Positions 9,541-18,260 of a stretch of 64,000 bases of DNA are shown here, in pieces; positions within the stretch are counted from its first letter, which is position 1, and each line of letters starts with the position of its first letter. The DNA is from Centipeda infelix ATCC 43532 (GTDB taxonomy: Bacteria; Bacillota; Negativicutes; Selenomonadales; Selenomonadaceae). The stretch lies in contig NZ_JH376797.1 of NCBI RefSeq assembly GCF_000234095.1, positions 260,493 to 324,492 on the forward strand, in the 5' to 3' direction. The notes under the pieces were generated by a model. It did no database searches, was not told the origin of the DNA, and saw nothing but the letters and a program-made list of their open reading frames with translations. The position numbers and the translations under genes are program-made.

Positions 9541-11727
9541 TTGCCCAAAACGCTTGTGATTGTAGAGTCTCCGGCCAAGGCAAAGACCATCGAGCGGCAT
9601 CTCGGAAAGAACTATATTGTCAGAGCTTCCATGGGACATCTGCGCGATCTTCCGAAGAGCCAGTTCGGCATCGATGTCGACAATGAATTTTCGCCGAAAT
9701 ACATCAATGTACGCGGTAAAGGCGAGCTCATTCGTGCGCTCAAAAAAGATGCGAAGAATGCGGACAAGATCTATCTTGCGAGCGATCCCGACCGTGAGGG
9801 GGAGGCGATCGCGTGGCATTTGGCGCACATCCTTGGGGTCAACCCGAATGATGACTGCCGCATTGTTTTCCATGAGATCACAAAGCCGGCGATTGAGGAG
9901 GCGGTGCAGCATCCGCGCCCCATTCACATGGAACAGGTAGATGCGCAGCAGGCACGCCGCATGCTCGACCGCATCGTCGGCTACAAGCTCTCGCCGCTCC
10001 TTTGGCGCAAGGTTCGCAAGGGGCTGTCTGCGGGGCGCGTGCAGTCTGTGACCGTACGTCTGATCTGTGATCGGGAGCGTGAGATCGAGGCATTCCGGTC
10101 TGAGGAGTACTGGACGGTTGAGGCGAAGCTGAAAAAGGGAAAGAATGCGTTCATGGCAGATGTCACCCATGTGCGCGGAAAGAAACTCACGCTGCGCAGC
10201 GAGGAAGAGACGAAGCAGCTGACTGACGATCTCGCACGGCAGGAGTTTATCGTCAAGGAAGTGAAGCACAGCGAACGCCGCAAAAAACCTGCACCGCCGT
10301 TTACAACCAGCTCCCTCCAGCAGGATGCGGCGCGCAAGCTCGGTTTTACCTCGGGACGGACGATGATGATCGCTCAGCAGCTCTATGAGGGCATTGCCTT
10401 AGGGCGGCATGGATCTACAGGTCTCATCACCTATATGCGAACCGACTCGACACGCATTTCAAATCTTGCCATCGACGAGGCGCGGAGCTTTCTCAGCGAG
10501 GAATACGGCAAGGACTATATCCCGACGCGTCCCACCATCTATGCAATGGGCAAGAAGGCGCAGGATGCGCATGAGGCGATTCGCCCGACGAGCATTCTGC
10601 GAACCCCGAGTGAGGTAGAGCAGTATCTGAACCGCGACCAACAGCGCCTCTACACGCTCATTTGGCAGCGCTTTGCGGCGAGCCAGATGTCCGCCGCCGT
10701 CTACGATACAATTGCTGCGAAGATTGCGGCGGGGGACTATCAGCTGCGTGCACACGGCTCAAAGCTTAGGTTCAAGGGCTACACTGCCGTCTATGTAGGT
10801 GCAGAGATTGCGAAGAAGGAGAAGGATACCATCCTGCCGGAACTTGCGGCGGGAGAAGCTCTCGCACTCTCTGCGCTGAAGCCCGAACAGCACTTTACCG
10901 AGCCGCCGCCGCGCTATAACGATGCGTCCATTGTTAAAACACTTGAGGATATGGGGATCGGTCGCCCAAGCACCTATGCGCCGATCATCGAGACCATTCA
11001 GAAGCGCGGCTATGTGGAGCGGCGTGAAAAGCAGTTCCGCCCGACGGAGCTCGGCTTCATTGTGACCGATATGCTTGAGGAATATTTCAAGGACATCGTG
11101 GATGTAAAGTTCACGGCGAATCTTGAAGGGGAGCTGGATGAGGTCGCGGACGGCACGCTCAATAAGAATACCCTCCTCCGTAAATTCTACGATCCGTTCG
11201 AGGAGACGTTGAAAAAGGCGGAAGATGTCATCGGCGAGGTCGAGATTCCCGACGAGGTCACGGACATCCCCTGCGATAAATGCGGGCGTATGATGGTGGT
11301 CAAGCAGGGGCGATTCGGTAAGTTCCTCGCTTGCCCCGGCTTCCCCGACTGCCGCAATGCAAAGCCACTTCTGCGCGATACGGGAGTTGCCTGTCCGAAA
11401 TGCGGCGGCAAGATCGTTGAGCGCAAGAGTCGACGCGGACGCGCCTTCTTCGGCTGTGATCACTATCCAGACTGTGACTATACAACGTGGGATGAGCCAC
11501 AGCAGGAAAAATGTAAGGTATGTGGTTCATTCATGCAGAAACACCGCTACCGTACAGGGCGAAACATCCTCTATTGCAGCAACGAAGCGTGCTCCTCACG
11601 CATTGGCAGCCCCATTGAGAAGGAGCTGGCGCGCCAGAAAGAGCGTGCACAGGCGGCAAAAAAAGCCCCCGCCGCACCACCCGCTGCAAAGAAGAAGTCT
11701 ACACGCCGCAAGGGGACGCACGCATGA
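9541..11727 (+). CDS. topA: DNA topoisomerase I (type IA)
   Basis: Relaxes negative supercoils by single-strand passage. It has 728 residues from TTG 9541. A Toprim domain begins [14 protein letters not shown] with the metal motif [14 protein letters not shown]. The active-site tyrosine is in [14 protein letters not shown] (about residue 299). Three C-terminal zinc ribbons follow: CDKCGRM...CPGFPDC, CPKCGGK...CDHYPDC and CKVCGSF...CSNEAC. The end is a Lys/Ala/Pro-rich tail. The TTG start has only a weak ribosome site (GGAAAA). An in-frame upstream extension exists without a standard start, and a slippery heptamer precedes the gene (see 9458-9540), so the true N-terminus is uncertain. The stop overlaps trmFO. 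Confidence 0.95.
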   Translation: MPKTLVIVESPAKAKTIERHLGKNYIVRASMGHLRDLPKSQFGIDVDNEFSPKYINVRGKGELIRALKKDAKNADKIYLASDPDREGEAIAWHLAHILGVNPNDDCRIVFHEITKPAIEEAVQHPRPIHMEQVDAQQARRMLDRIVGYKLSPLLWRKVRKGLSAGRVQSVTVRLICDREREIEAFRSEEYWTVEAKLKKGKNAFMADVTHVRGKKLTLRSEEETKQLTDDLARQEFIVKEVKHSERRKKPAPPFTTSSLQQDAARKLGFTSGRTMMIAQQLYEGIALGRHGSTGLITYMRTDSTRISNLAIDEARSFLSEEYGKDYIPTRPTIYAMGKKAQDAHEAIRPTSILRTPSEVEQYLNRDQQRLYTLIWQRFAASQMSAAVYDTIAAKIAAGDYQLRAHGSKLRFKGYTAVYVGAEIAKKEKDTILPELAAGEALALSALKPEQHFTEPPPRYNDASIVKTLEDMGIGRPSTYAPIIETIQKRGYVERREKQFRPTELGFIVTDMLEEYFKDIVDVKFTANLEGELDEVADGTLNKNTLLRKFYDPFEETLKKAEDVIGEVEIPDEVTDIPCDKCGRMMVVKQGRFGKFLACPGFPDCRNAKPLLRDTGVACPKCGGKIVERKSRRGRAFFGCDHYPDCDYTTWDEPQQEKCKVCGSFMQKHRYRTGRNILYCSNEACSSRIGSPIEKELARQKERAQAAKKAPAAPPAAKKKSTRRKGTHA

Positions 11728-13061
11728 GAAAGATCATCGTCGTCGGTGCCGGACTCGCGGGATGCGAGGCAGCATGGCAGACCGCCGAAGCAGGTGCGAC
11801 GGTCGAGCTCTGCGAAATGCGCCCCCTGCGCAGATCGCCCGCCCACCAAACGAATAGATTTGCCGAACTCGTGTGCAGTAACTCCCTGCGCGGTGCGGGA
11901 CTTGAGAACGCCGTCGGTGTCCTCAAGGAGGAGATGCGCCGGTTCGGCTCGCTCATCATGGAGGCTGCGGATGTAACCACTGTCCCTGCAGGCGGAGCAC
12001 TCGCTGTGGATCGCACGAAGTTCAGCGATTATGTCACAGCGCGCATTCAGGCACATCCGAATATCACAGTACATCATGAAGAGATCACGGAGATCCCACA
12101 GACGGATGACAAGATCGTTATCATTGCCTCGGGCCCGCTGACCGATGGGGCGCTTGCTGATGGAATCGCCGCCCTCCTCGGTAACGATTCCCTCTATTTT
12201 TATGATGCAGCAGCACCGCTCGTGAGTTTTGCAAGCATTGACATGAGTACTGCCTACCGTGCCTCACGATATGGGAAGGGCACGGCGGCATACATCAATT
12301 GCCCGATGGACGAGGAGCAGTATGAGGCATTCTACACGGCACTCACCACAGCAGAGACGATGCAGGCACACGCCTTTGAAAAGGAGATCTTCTTTGAGGG
12401 GTGTATGCCCGTCGAGGTCATGGCATCGCGTGGAAAGAATACTCTGCTCTACGGCCCTCTCAAACCCATGGGGCTTGAGCACCCCGAGACGGGCATACGC
12501 CCGCACGCTGTTGTCCAGCTGCGGCAGGACAACACCGAGGGCACGATTTACAACATCGTCGGCTTCCAGACACGGCTGAAATGGGGCGAGCAGCAGCGCG
12601 TTTTTCGGATGATTCCGGGGCTTACACATGCGGAGTTTCTGCGCTACGGCGTGATGCACCGCAACAGCTTCATCAACGCTCCGCGACATCTGCGCCCAAC
12701 CTTTCAGACACAGACGAACGCTGCCTTGTTCTTTGCGGGGCAGATGACGGGGGTGGAGGGCTATGTCGAGTCGGCGGCATCCGGTCTGACGGCGGGTGTG
12801 AATGCCGCACGGCTTGCGGCAGACGAGGAGCCGCTTGTGTTCCCGAAGACAACCTGTCATGGAGCACTTGCACACTATATCACCTCATGTGATCCCGCCC
12901 ATTTTCAACCGATGAACATCAACTTTGGGCTTCTCCCTCCGATCGAGAATCCGCCACGCCGTATGCGTAAGCCGGAGAAAAAACGGATGCTTGCGGAGCG
13001 TGCGTTGACAGCACTCGCAAGATTTCAGGCAGAGCATATGAAAGGACTATGCACAGTATGA
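11724..13061 (+). CDS. trmFO: Folate/FAD-dependent tRNA (uracil-54 C5)-methyltransferase
   Basis: Makes ribothymidine 54 in the T-loop of tRNAs using methylene-tetrahydrofolate. It has 445 residues. The FAD-binding [12 protein letters not shown] is N-terminal, followed by ELCEMRP and the Cys-bearing LVCSNSLRG. The C-terminal FAD contact is [30 protein letters not shown] starts in an ATGA overlap with topA, and the stop overlaps the hslV start in the same way, so the four genes form one transcription unit. In Bacillus the same neighbourhood also holds xerC (codV) and codY, which are absent here. Confidence 0.96.
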   Translation: MRKIIVVGAGLAGCEAAWQTAEAGATVELCEMRPLRRSPAHQTNRFAELVCSNSLRGAGLENAVGVLKEEMRRFGSLIMEAADVTTVPAGGALAVDRTKFSDYVTARIQAHPNITVHHEEITEIPQTDDKIVIIASGPLTDGALADGIAALLGNDSLYFYDAAAPLVSFASIDMSTAYRASRYGKGTAAYINCPMDEEQYEAFYTALTTAETMQAHAFEKEIFFEGCMPVEVMASRGKNTLLYGPLKPMGLEHPETGIRPHAVVQLRQDNTEGTIYNIVGFQTRLKWGEQQRVFRMIPGLTHAEFLRYGVMHRNSFINAPRHLRPTFQTQTNAALFFAGQMTGVEGYVESAASGLTAGVNAARLAADEEPLVFPKTTCHGALAHYITSCDPAHFQPMNINFGLLPPIENPPRRMRKPEKKRMLAERALTALARFQAEHMKGLCTV

Positions 13062-13597
13062 CATTTCATGCAACAACCATTGTCGCAGTCAAGAAGGGAA
13101 ACAAGGTAGCCATTGCGGGCGACGGACAAGTGACCTTTGGGGAACGCGCGATTATGAAGGCAAACGCACGTAAGGTACGCCGTCTCTATCATGGAAAGAT
13201 CCTCGCGGGATTTGCGGGTTCGGTCGCGGATGCATTTACCCTGTTTGAGAAATTCGAGGTCAAACTCGAATCCTACAGTGGGAATCTGCAGCGTGCCGCT
13301 GTCGAGCTTGCAAAGGACTGGCGCACGGACAAGGTACTGCGCAAGCTTGAGGCACTGTTGCTGGTCGCGGACAAGGAAGGCATTCTCATGATCTCCGGAA
13401 ACGGTGAGGTCATTGAGCCTGACGGAGACTGTACCGCAATCGGCTCGGGCGGCTTCTTTGCACTCGCCGCAGCGCGTGCACTCACCGCTCACAGCACGAT
13501 GGACGCATCTGAGATCGCGAGGGAATCCCTGTCGATCGCAGCGGATATCTGCGTCTATACCAATCATAACATCACGGTGGAGGTACTGGAATCATGA
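13058..13597 (+). CDS. hslV: ATP-dependent protease HslVU, peptidase subunit
   Basis: Proteasome-like threonine peptidase that degrades proteins unfolded by HslU. From ATG 13058 it has 179 residues. The short propeptide MTFHA precedes TTIVAVKKG, whose first Thr should become the catalytic N-terminus. SGDGQ-type [27 protein letters not shown] and [12 protein letters not shown] match the family. ATG 13049 is in frame, but AGGA at 13043-13046 is too close to it and well spaced for 13058, which also forms ATGA with the trmFO stop. The hslU start overlaps its stop. Confidence 0.94.
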   Translation: MTFHATTIVAVKKGNKVAIAGDGQVTFGERAIMKANARKVRRLYHGKILAGFAGSVADAFTLFEKFEVKLESYSGNLQRAAVELAKDWRTDKVLRKLEALLLVADKEGILMISGNGEVIEPDGDCTAIGSGGFFALAAARALTAHSTMDASEIARESLSIAADICVYTNHNITVEVLES

Positions 13598-14988
13598 GTC
13601 AAATCGGAGTCAATGAACAGACCCCGCGCGAGATTGTTGCCGAGCTGGACAAATACATTGTGGGACAGCATGAAGCAAAGCGCTCCGTCGCCATTGCACT
13701 CCGCAACCGCTGGCGCAGCCGTCAGCTCGACGATGAGATGCGTGAGGATGTCATTCCGAAGAACATCCTGATGATCGGCTCGACCGGTGTCGGCAAGACC
13801 GAGATCGCACGCCGTCTTGCGCGTCTCGTGCATGCACCGTTCCTCAAGGTTGAGGCGACGAAGTTCACAGAGGTCGGCTACGTCGGGCGCGATGTCGAGT
13901 CCATCGTGCGTGACCTTGTCGAGACCTCCGTGCGCATGGTGCGTCAGCAGAAAATTGACGAGGTGCAGGAAAAGGCGAAGGAGAATGCCGAGGAACGCCT
14001 CATTGATGTCTTTGTCCCTCCGGCAAAAAAAACAGCCAATCCCCTCAGCAGCATTTTCTCCTCGGATACGGAGGAGAAACAGGAGACCGAGGAACCGCCG
14101 AAGTATCAGGCGGGGCGTGAGTGGGTACGTAAGCGCCTACAGAGGGGCGAACTAGAAAACGATGTCATCGAGATCGAGGTGGAGGAGTCGGCGCGTCCTG
14201 CCGGCAATATGTTCTCCGGCTCGTCGCTTGAGGGGATGAGCGACAACCTCCAATCCATGATCGGCAAACTCGTTCCAAAGAATCGCCGCAAGCGCAAGGT
14301 CACAGTTGATCAGGCACGCAAGATCTTTGCGGCGGAGGAGGCGGACAAGCTTGTCGACATGGACGCAGTCGCCGAGGAGGCGGTGCATACGGCCGAATAT
14401 AGCGGCATTGTTTTCCTCGATGAGATCGACAAGGTAGCTGTCAGCAATGGACGCAGCGCAGGTGCGGACATCTCACGTGAGGGCGTGCAGCGCGATATTC
14501 TGCCCATCGTCGAGGGCTCGACCGTCATGACAAAGTACGGTCCCGTAAAGACCGACCACGTCCTCTTCATCGCGGCAGGAGCGTTCCACACGGCAAAGCC
14601 CTCCGACCTGATCCCGGAGCTGCAGGGGCGTTTTCCTATTCGCGTGGAGCTGAAGTCGCTCGTCAAGGAGGACTTCGAGCGCATCCTTACGGAGCCGAAA
14701 AACGCGCTCATCAAGCAGTACAGCGCACTCCTCGGTGTCGAAGGAATCTCCCTCCGCTTCGCGGACGACGCCGTCAGTCGGCTTGCCGAACTCGCGGAGA
14801 CCGTCAATGAGCAGACCGAGGACATTGGCGCACGCCGACTCTATACTCTTTTGGAAAAATTACTTGAGGAGCTGTCCTACGATGCCCCCGACCTTGAAGA
14901 GAAGGACATCGTCATCGACAGTGCCTATGTGGATCGTTGTCTTGCGGATATTGCTGGTGATCACGATGTATCTCGCTTTATTTTGTAA
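13594..14988 (+). CDS. hslU: HslU ATPase subunit of the HslVU protease
   Basis: AAA+ unfoldase that feeds substrates to HslV. It has 464 residues. It opens [20 protein letters not shown], with Walker [15 protein letters not shown] (about 56-69), the charged I-domain inserted after the first core segment (about 110-235), Walker [12 protein letters not shown], sensor [20 protein letters not shown] and a C-terminal small domain ending DVSRFIL. The C-terminal Ile-Leu fits the tail that docks into HslV. It is followed by a strong terminator, so it ends the operon. Confidence 0.97.
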   Translation: MSQIGVNEQTPREIVAELDKYIVGQHEAKRSVAIALRNRWRSRQLDDEMREDVIPKNILMIGSTGVGKTEIARRLARLVHAPFLKVEATKFTEVGYVGRDVESIVRDLVETSVRMVRQQKIDEVQEKAKENAEERLIDVFVPPAKKTANPLSSIFSSDTEEKQETEEPPKYQAGREWVRKRLQRGELENDVIEIEVEESARPAGNMFSGSSLEGMSDNLQSMIGKLVPKNRRKRKVTVDQARKIFAAEEADKLVDMDAVAEEAVHTAEYSGIVFLDEIDKVAVSNGRSAGADISREGVQRDILPIVEGSTVMTKYGPVKTDHVLFIAAGAFHTAKPSDLIPELQGRFPIRVELKSLVKEDFERILTEPKNALIKQYSALLGVEGISLRFADDAVSRLAELAETVNEQTEDIGARRLYTLLEKLLEELSYDAPDLEEKDIVIDSAYVDRCLADIAGDHDVSRFIL

Positions 14989-14995
14989 ATCACAG

Positions 14996-15025
14996 AATCC
15001 CCCGTCAGTGCGGGGGATTTTTTAT
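14996..15025 (+). terminator. Terminator of the dprA-hslU operon
   Basis: AATCCCCCG / CGGGGGATT hairpin with a 6-base loop, followed by TTTTTATTA. Confidence 0.88.
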
Positions 15026-15029
15026 TATC

Positions 15030-15212
15030 GGTAGATTGTAAAATCAAGTTGCACATATAAAAAGTCCATAGCGGAAGCCTTGTGGTAAAATAGGATTGAA
15101 CAGACCAATCTACCAAAGGAGAGCCGCTATGGATCAACTAAAGTGTATCACAAAATCGCCGCATTGCAAAGGGGCACATCTCACATTCAAAGTACGTTTA
15201 TTCGCAAAATAG
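15030..15212 (+). pseudogene. Truncated left end of an IS30-like insertion sequence
   Basis: A relic in the 428-base gap between hslU and rarA. ATG 15129, preceded by AAAGGAG, opens MDQLKCITKSPHCKGAHLTF and then runs out of similarity to a stop at 15210. Basic starts with a HLTxxER-like motif are typical of IS30-family transposases; the family call is from memory of such N-termini and is tentative. Two perfect inverted repeats remain: GGTAGATTG (15030) / CAATCTACC (15107), and CCATAGCGG (15067) / CCGCTATGG (15124). The second folds over the start codon, as in transposase genes protected from external transcripts. The rest of the transposase is gone. The remaining gap up to 15416 holds a solo repeat end near 15362. 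Confidence 0.55.
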
Positions 15213-15361
15213 AATTTCCGCACAGAACATCTTTTGTGCAGCAATCCCATTTTTCTTGTGTGAATCGAGAAAAAGCGATAGAATATAGATAAGTAGATTT
15301 ATCGATCTTTTTCTGTTGCCTAAGTTCCACTTTTATGCGATAATTCATTATGAGAAAATAT

Positions 15362-15395
15362 GGGAAGCACTGATAAAACTCAGCGATTCTTACGC
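15362..15395 (+). repeat. Solo end of the dispersed TGATAA repeat
   Basis: GGAAGCACTGATAAAACTCAG closely resembles the right end (read on the minus strand) of the fuller copies at 23986 and 31902. No second end is seen nearby. It lies just upstream of the rarA ribosome site. Confidence 0.45.
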
Positions 15396-15416
15396 GTATA
15401 GGAGGTGAGCGCAGTA

Positions 15417-16745
15417 ATGGACGAACAGGGCGGACTCTTTGAGCATGCTGCATATCAGCCGCTTGCGGAGCGCGTTCGTCCACGTTCGCTCGAAGAATTT
15501 GTTGGACAGGAACACCTCCTTGGTAAGGGGAAGGTATTGCGCCGCCTAATCGAGAGCGATCATATCACCTCTATGATTTTCTGGGGACCTCCAGGCGTTG
15601 GCAAGACAACGCTCGCACAAATCATTGCGGCGCAAACACAGGCGAAGTTCATCAATTTCTCTGCGGTGACGAGCGGGATCAAGGATATTCGTATGGTTAT
15701 GCAGGAGGCGGACCGCCGCCGTATGTACGGCGAGCGCATCATTGTCTTTGTCGATGAGATTCACCGCTTCAACAAGGCACAGCAGGATGCCTTTCTGCCA
15801 TTTGTCGAAAAGGGCAGCATTGTGCTGATCGGAGCAACGACGGAGAATCCTTCGTTCGAGATCAACAGTGCTCTCCTGTCGCGCTGTCGTGTCTTTGTCC
15901 TGCAAGGGCTGAATACGGAGGACATCGGGCGCCTGCTCCGCCATGCGATATCCTCCGAGCGTGGGCTTGGAGGTCAGCGTATTCATCTCTCTGAGGACGG
16001 ACTGGCAGCGATTGCCACCTTTGCAAACGGCGACGCGCGGAGCGCACTCTCCACACTTGAGATGATCGTCCTGAATGCAGAGGAGCGCGATGGAGAGATC
16101 TATGTGACGGAGGAAAATCTCGCCCAATGTATTTCGCGGAAATCCCTTCTTTACGATAAGAGCGGTGAGGAGCACTATAATCTCATCTCGGCACTGCACA
16201 AGTCGATGCGCAACTCAGATCCCGATGCGGCGGTCTACTGGCTTGCGCGGATGCTTGAGGCAGGGGAGGACCCCCTCTATGTCGCACGGCGTGTGGCGCG
16301 CTTTGCGGCGGAAGATGTCGGGCTTGCCGATCCGAGAGCACTTGAGCTTGCTGTTGCGGCATATCAAGCCTGTCACTACATCGGATTCCCCGAGTGCAAC
16401 GTTCATTTGACTGAGGCGGTGATCTACCTATCTCTTGCGCCGAAGTCCAATGCGATGGAGACGGCATACCTAACCGCCGCTGCAGATGCGCGGAGTATGT
16501 TGGCCGAACCCGTTCCGCTCGTTATTCGGAATGCGCCGACCAAGCTCATGAAGGATCTCGACTACGGGAAGGGCTATCAATACGCACATGACACGGAGGA
16601 GCATATCACGAATATGCAGTGTATGCCGGACAGTCTTGTCGGAAAAACATACTATCATCCGACCGAGCAGGGGATGGAAAGCCGCTTTCGAGAACGTCTG
16701 GATTGGATTAAAGACTGGAAAAAAAGTCACTCCAAAAGCGATTGA
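15417..16745 (+). CDS. rarA: Replication-associated recombination protein A (RarA/MgsA)
   Basis: AAA+ clamp-loader-like ATPase acting at stalled replication forks. From ATG 15417 it has 442 residues. Features are RPRSLEEFVGQEHLLG, Walker A GPPGVGKTTLAQI, Walker B VFVDEIHRFNKAQQDAFLP, sensor IGATTENPSFEIN and arginine-finger LLSRCRVF. The C-terminal tetramerisation part contains ALHKSMRNSDPDAAVYWLARML. AGGAGGTGA at 15400-15408 is spaced 11 bases from ATG 15417; an in-frame GTG at 15405 overlaps that ribosome site and is rejected. It is a single gene after an IS relic. No terminator is seen before the AT-rich stretch leading to speD. Confidence 0.95.
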   Translation: MDEQGGLFEHAAYQPLAERVRPRSLEEFVGQEHLLGKGKVLRRLIESDHITSMIFWGPPGVGKTTLAQIIAAQTQAKFINFSAVTSGIKDIRMVMQEADRRRMYGERIIVFVDEIHRFNKAQQDAFLPFVEKGSIVLIGATTENPSFEINSALLSRCRVFVLQGLNTEDIGRLLRHAISSERGLGGQRIHLSEDGLAAIATFANGDARSALSTLEMIVLNAEERDGEIYVTEENLAQCISRKSLLYDKSGEEHYNLISALHKSMRNSDPDAAVYWLARMLEAGEDPLYVARRVARFAAEDVGLADPRALELAVAAYQACHYIGFPECNVHLTEAVIYLSLAPKSNAMETAYLTAAADARSMLAEPVPLVIRNAPTKLMKDLDYGKGYQYAHDTEEHITNMQCMPDSLVGKTYYHPTEQGMESRFRERLDWIKDWKKSHSKSD

Positions 16746-16847
16746 AATAAATAATATTAAATAACTAAAAAATACGATAAATAATAAAAAATAAAGTATA
16801 TCATGACGATTCTATGCGTCACAGAGAGAAAGGAAGGAACTCCGGCA

Positions 16848-17642
16848 TTGGATGGGAAGCTGAAATTATATGGGTTTAACAACCTCACGAAGGCGTTGAG
16901 CTTCAATATCTATGATATTTGCTATGCGAAATCGGCGCGTGAACAGCGGGATTATATTAAATACATTGATGAACAATATAATTCCGATCGTCTCACAAAG
17001 ATTCTTTCGCAGGTTACGGATATGATCGGCGCACGGATTCTCAACATTGCCAAGCAGGACTATGAGCCGCAGGGAGCAAGCGTTACGATGCTGATTGCGG
17101 AGGAGGCGGCGGTCGTCTCCGGCAGCAAGAAACCTGTAAAAGAAAAGCCGCCCACGTCGGAGACCATCCTCGCACATCTCGACAAAAGTCATGTCACCGT
17201 GCATACCTACCCAGAGTATCATCCCGATACGAGCATTGCGACGTTCCGCGTCGATATCGACGTGGCTACCTGTGGGGAAATCACACCGCTGCAGACGCTT
17301 GACTATCTCATCAGTCAGTTCGACTCGGATATTATCACGATGGATTATCGCGTACGTGGATTCACGCGTGATCTGCAGGGGCGCAAGCTCTTTATGGACA
17401 GCAAGATGACCTCTATTCAGGAGTTTATCAAGCAGGAGACCTTGGACGAGTATGATGCCGTGGACATCAACCTTTATCAGGCAAGTCTTTTTCACACGCG
17501 TATGCTCATCAAAGAGCCGCAGCTGCAGAACTATCTCTTCAATACAGATGTTGACGAGATTCCTCCGAAGACGCGTCTGCTCATCAGCACTAGTCTACGC
17601 CGCGAGATGATCGAGATCTTCAGCGGAAGGAATGTCTACTGA
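16848..17642 (+). CDS. speD: S-adenosylmethionine decarboxylase proenzyme, E. coli type
   Basis: Pyruvoyl enzyme making decarboxylated SAM, the aminopropyl donor for spermidine synthase (speE at 49919). The self-cleavage serine is in [13 protein letters not shown] and the catalytic cysteine in [30 protein letters not shown] is close to the E. coli N-terminus. TTG 16848 with AGGAAGG 10 bases upstream gives exactly 264 residues, the E. coli length. The in-frame ATG at 16803 has no ribosome site and adds 15 atypical residues, though it cannot be excluded. The 100 bases upstream are extremely AT-rich and probably hold the promoter. comEA follows 51 bases later, probably co-transcribed. Confidence 0.93.
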   Translation: MDGKLKLYGFNNLTKALSFNIYDICYAKSAREQRDYIKYIDEQYNSDRLTKILSQVTDMIGARILNIAKQDYEPQGASVTMLIAEEAAVVSGSKKPVKEKPPTSETILAHLDKSHVTVHTYPEYHPDTSIATFRVDIDVATCGEITPLQTLDYLISQFDSDIITMDYRVRGFTRDLQGRKLFMDSKMTSIQEFIKQETLDEYDAVDINLYQASLFHTRMLIKEPQLQNYLFNTDVDEIPPKTRLLISTSLRREMIEIFSGRNVY

Positions 17643-17693
17643 CGATTGCTTTCATCTGTTTATTGCCACCGTATGTGGAGGGGGGACAATCTT

Positions 17694-18260
17694 ATGCCCA
17701 TGTTCAAAAAATCTCTCCTCATCCTTCTTGTTATTGCACTTGCGGTTCTCGGCGGCACGATGTACGGATCTTATGCGGGGCAACAGGCAATCACATTGGA
17801 TGAGGGGACGCGTGAGAAGGCTTCTATGCCACGCTCCGTTGTTGTCTATGTGACAGGCGAGGTGAAAAAGCCCGGGCTTGTCACCCTGACGGAAGGGCAG
17901 CGCATTGCCGATGCGGTAAATGCGGTGGGGGGCGTGATTGAGACAGCGGATATCGAACGTGTCAATATGGCGGCGCTCCTTGAGGATGGTATGCAGGTTC
18001 GTGTGCCGGAGCGCATTGGACGAGATGCTACACCTGTAAAAAATGCATCGGTGGGGAAAACTGCAGGAGGGCAGATCAATCTCAATACGGCGAGCGAGAA
18101 GGAACTGCAGGAACTGCCCGGCATCGGCCCCGCCATGTCTGCGCGTATCATTGAATACCGCGAAACAAACGGCGATTTTCAAACAATCGAGGATATCAAA
18201 AAGGTGCGTGGTATCGGCAATGCTAAATTTGAAAAGCTGAAAGACAAGGTGACTGTATGA
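17694..18260 (+). CDS. comEA: ComEA-type competence DNA-binding protein
   Basis: Membrane-anchored DNA receptor for transformation, 188 residues. The N-terminal anchor is MPMFKKSLLILLVIALAVL. An SLBB domain follows (about 50-105, with VVVYVTGEVKKPGLVTL), and a C-terminal helix-hairpin-helix pair (about 125-188) contains INLNTASEKELQELPGIGP and IKKVRGIGNAKFEKLKDKV. ATG 17694 follows GGAGGGGGG; the longer frame from 17646 lacks a ribosome site. The stop overlaps comEC by 4 bases, the classic comE arrangement. Confidence 0.93.
   Translation: MPMFKKSLLILLVIALAVLGGTMYGSYAGQQAITLDEGTREKASMPRSVVVYVTGEVKKPGLVTLTEGQRIADAVNAVGGVIETADIERVNMAALLEDGMQVRVPERIGRDATPVKNASVGKTAGGQINLNTASEKELQELPGIGPAMSARIIEYRETNGDFQTIEDIKKVRGIGNAKFEKLKDKVTV

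Noticed and set aside
9142-10269. A 375-codon minus-strand frame across the dprA/topA junction
   Set aside because: It spans two well-identified plus-strand genes, has no family motifs, and is a codon-bias shadow.
15405-15416. GTG 15405 as the start of rarA
   Set aside because: It lies inside the AGGAGGTGA ribosome site; ATG 15417 is correctly spaced and gives the usual N-terminus.
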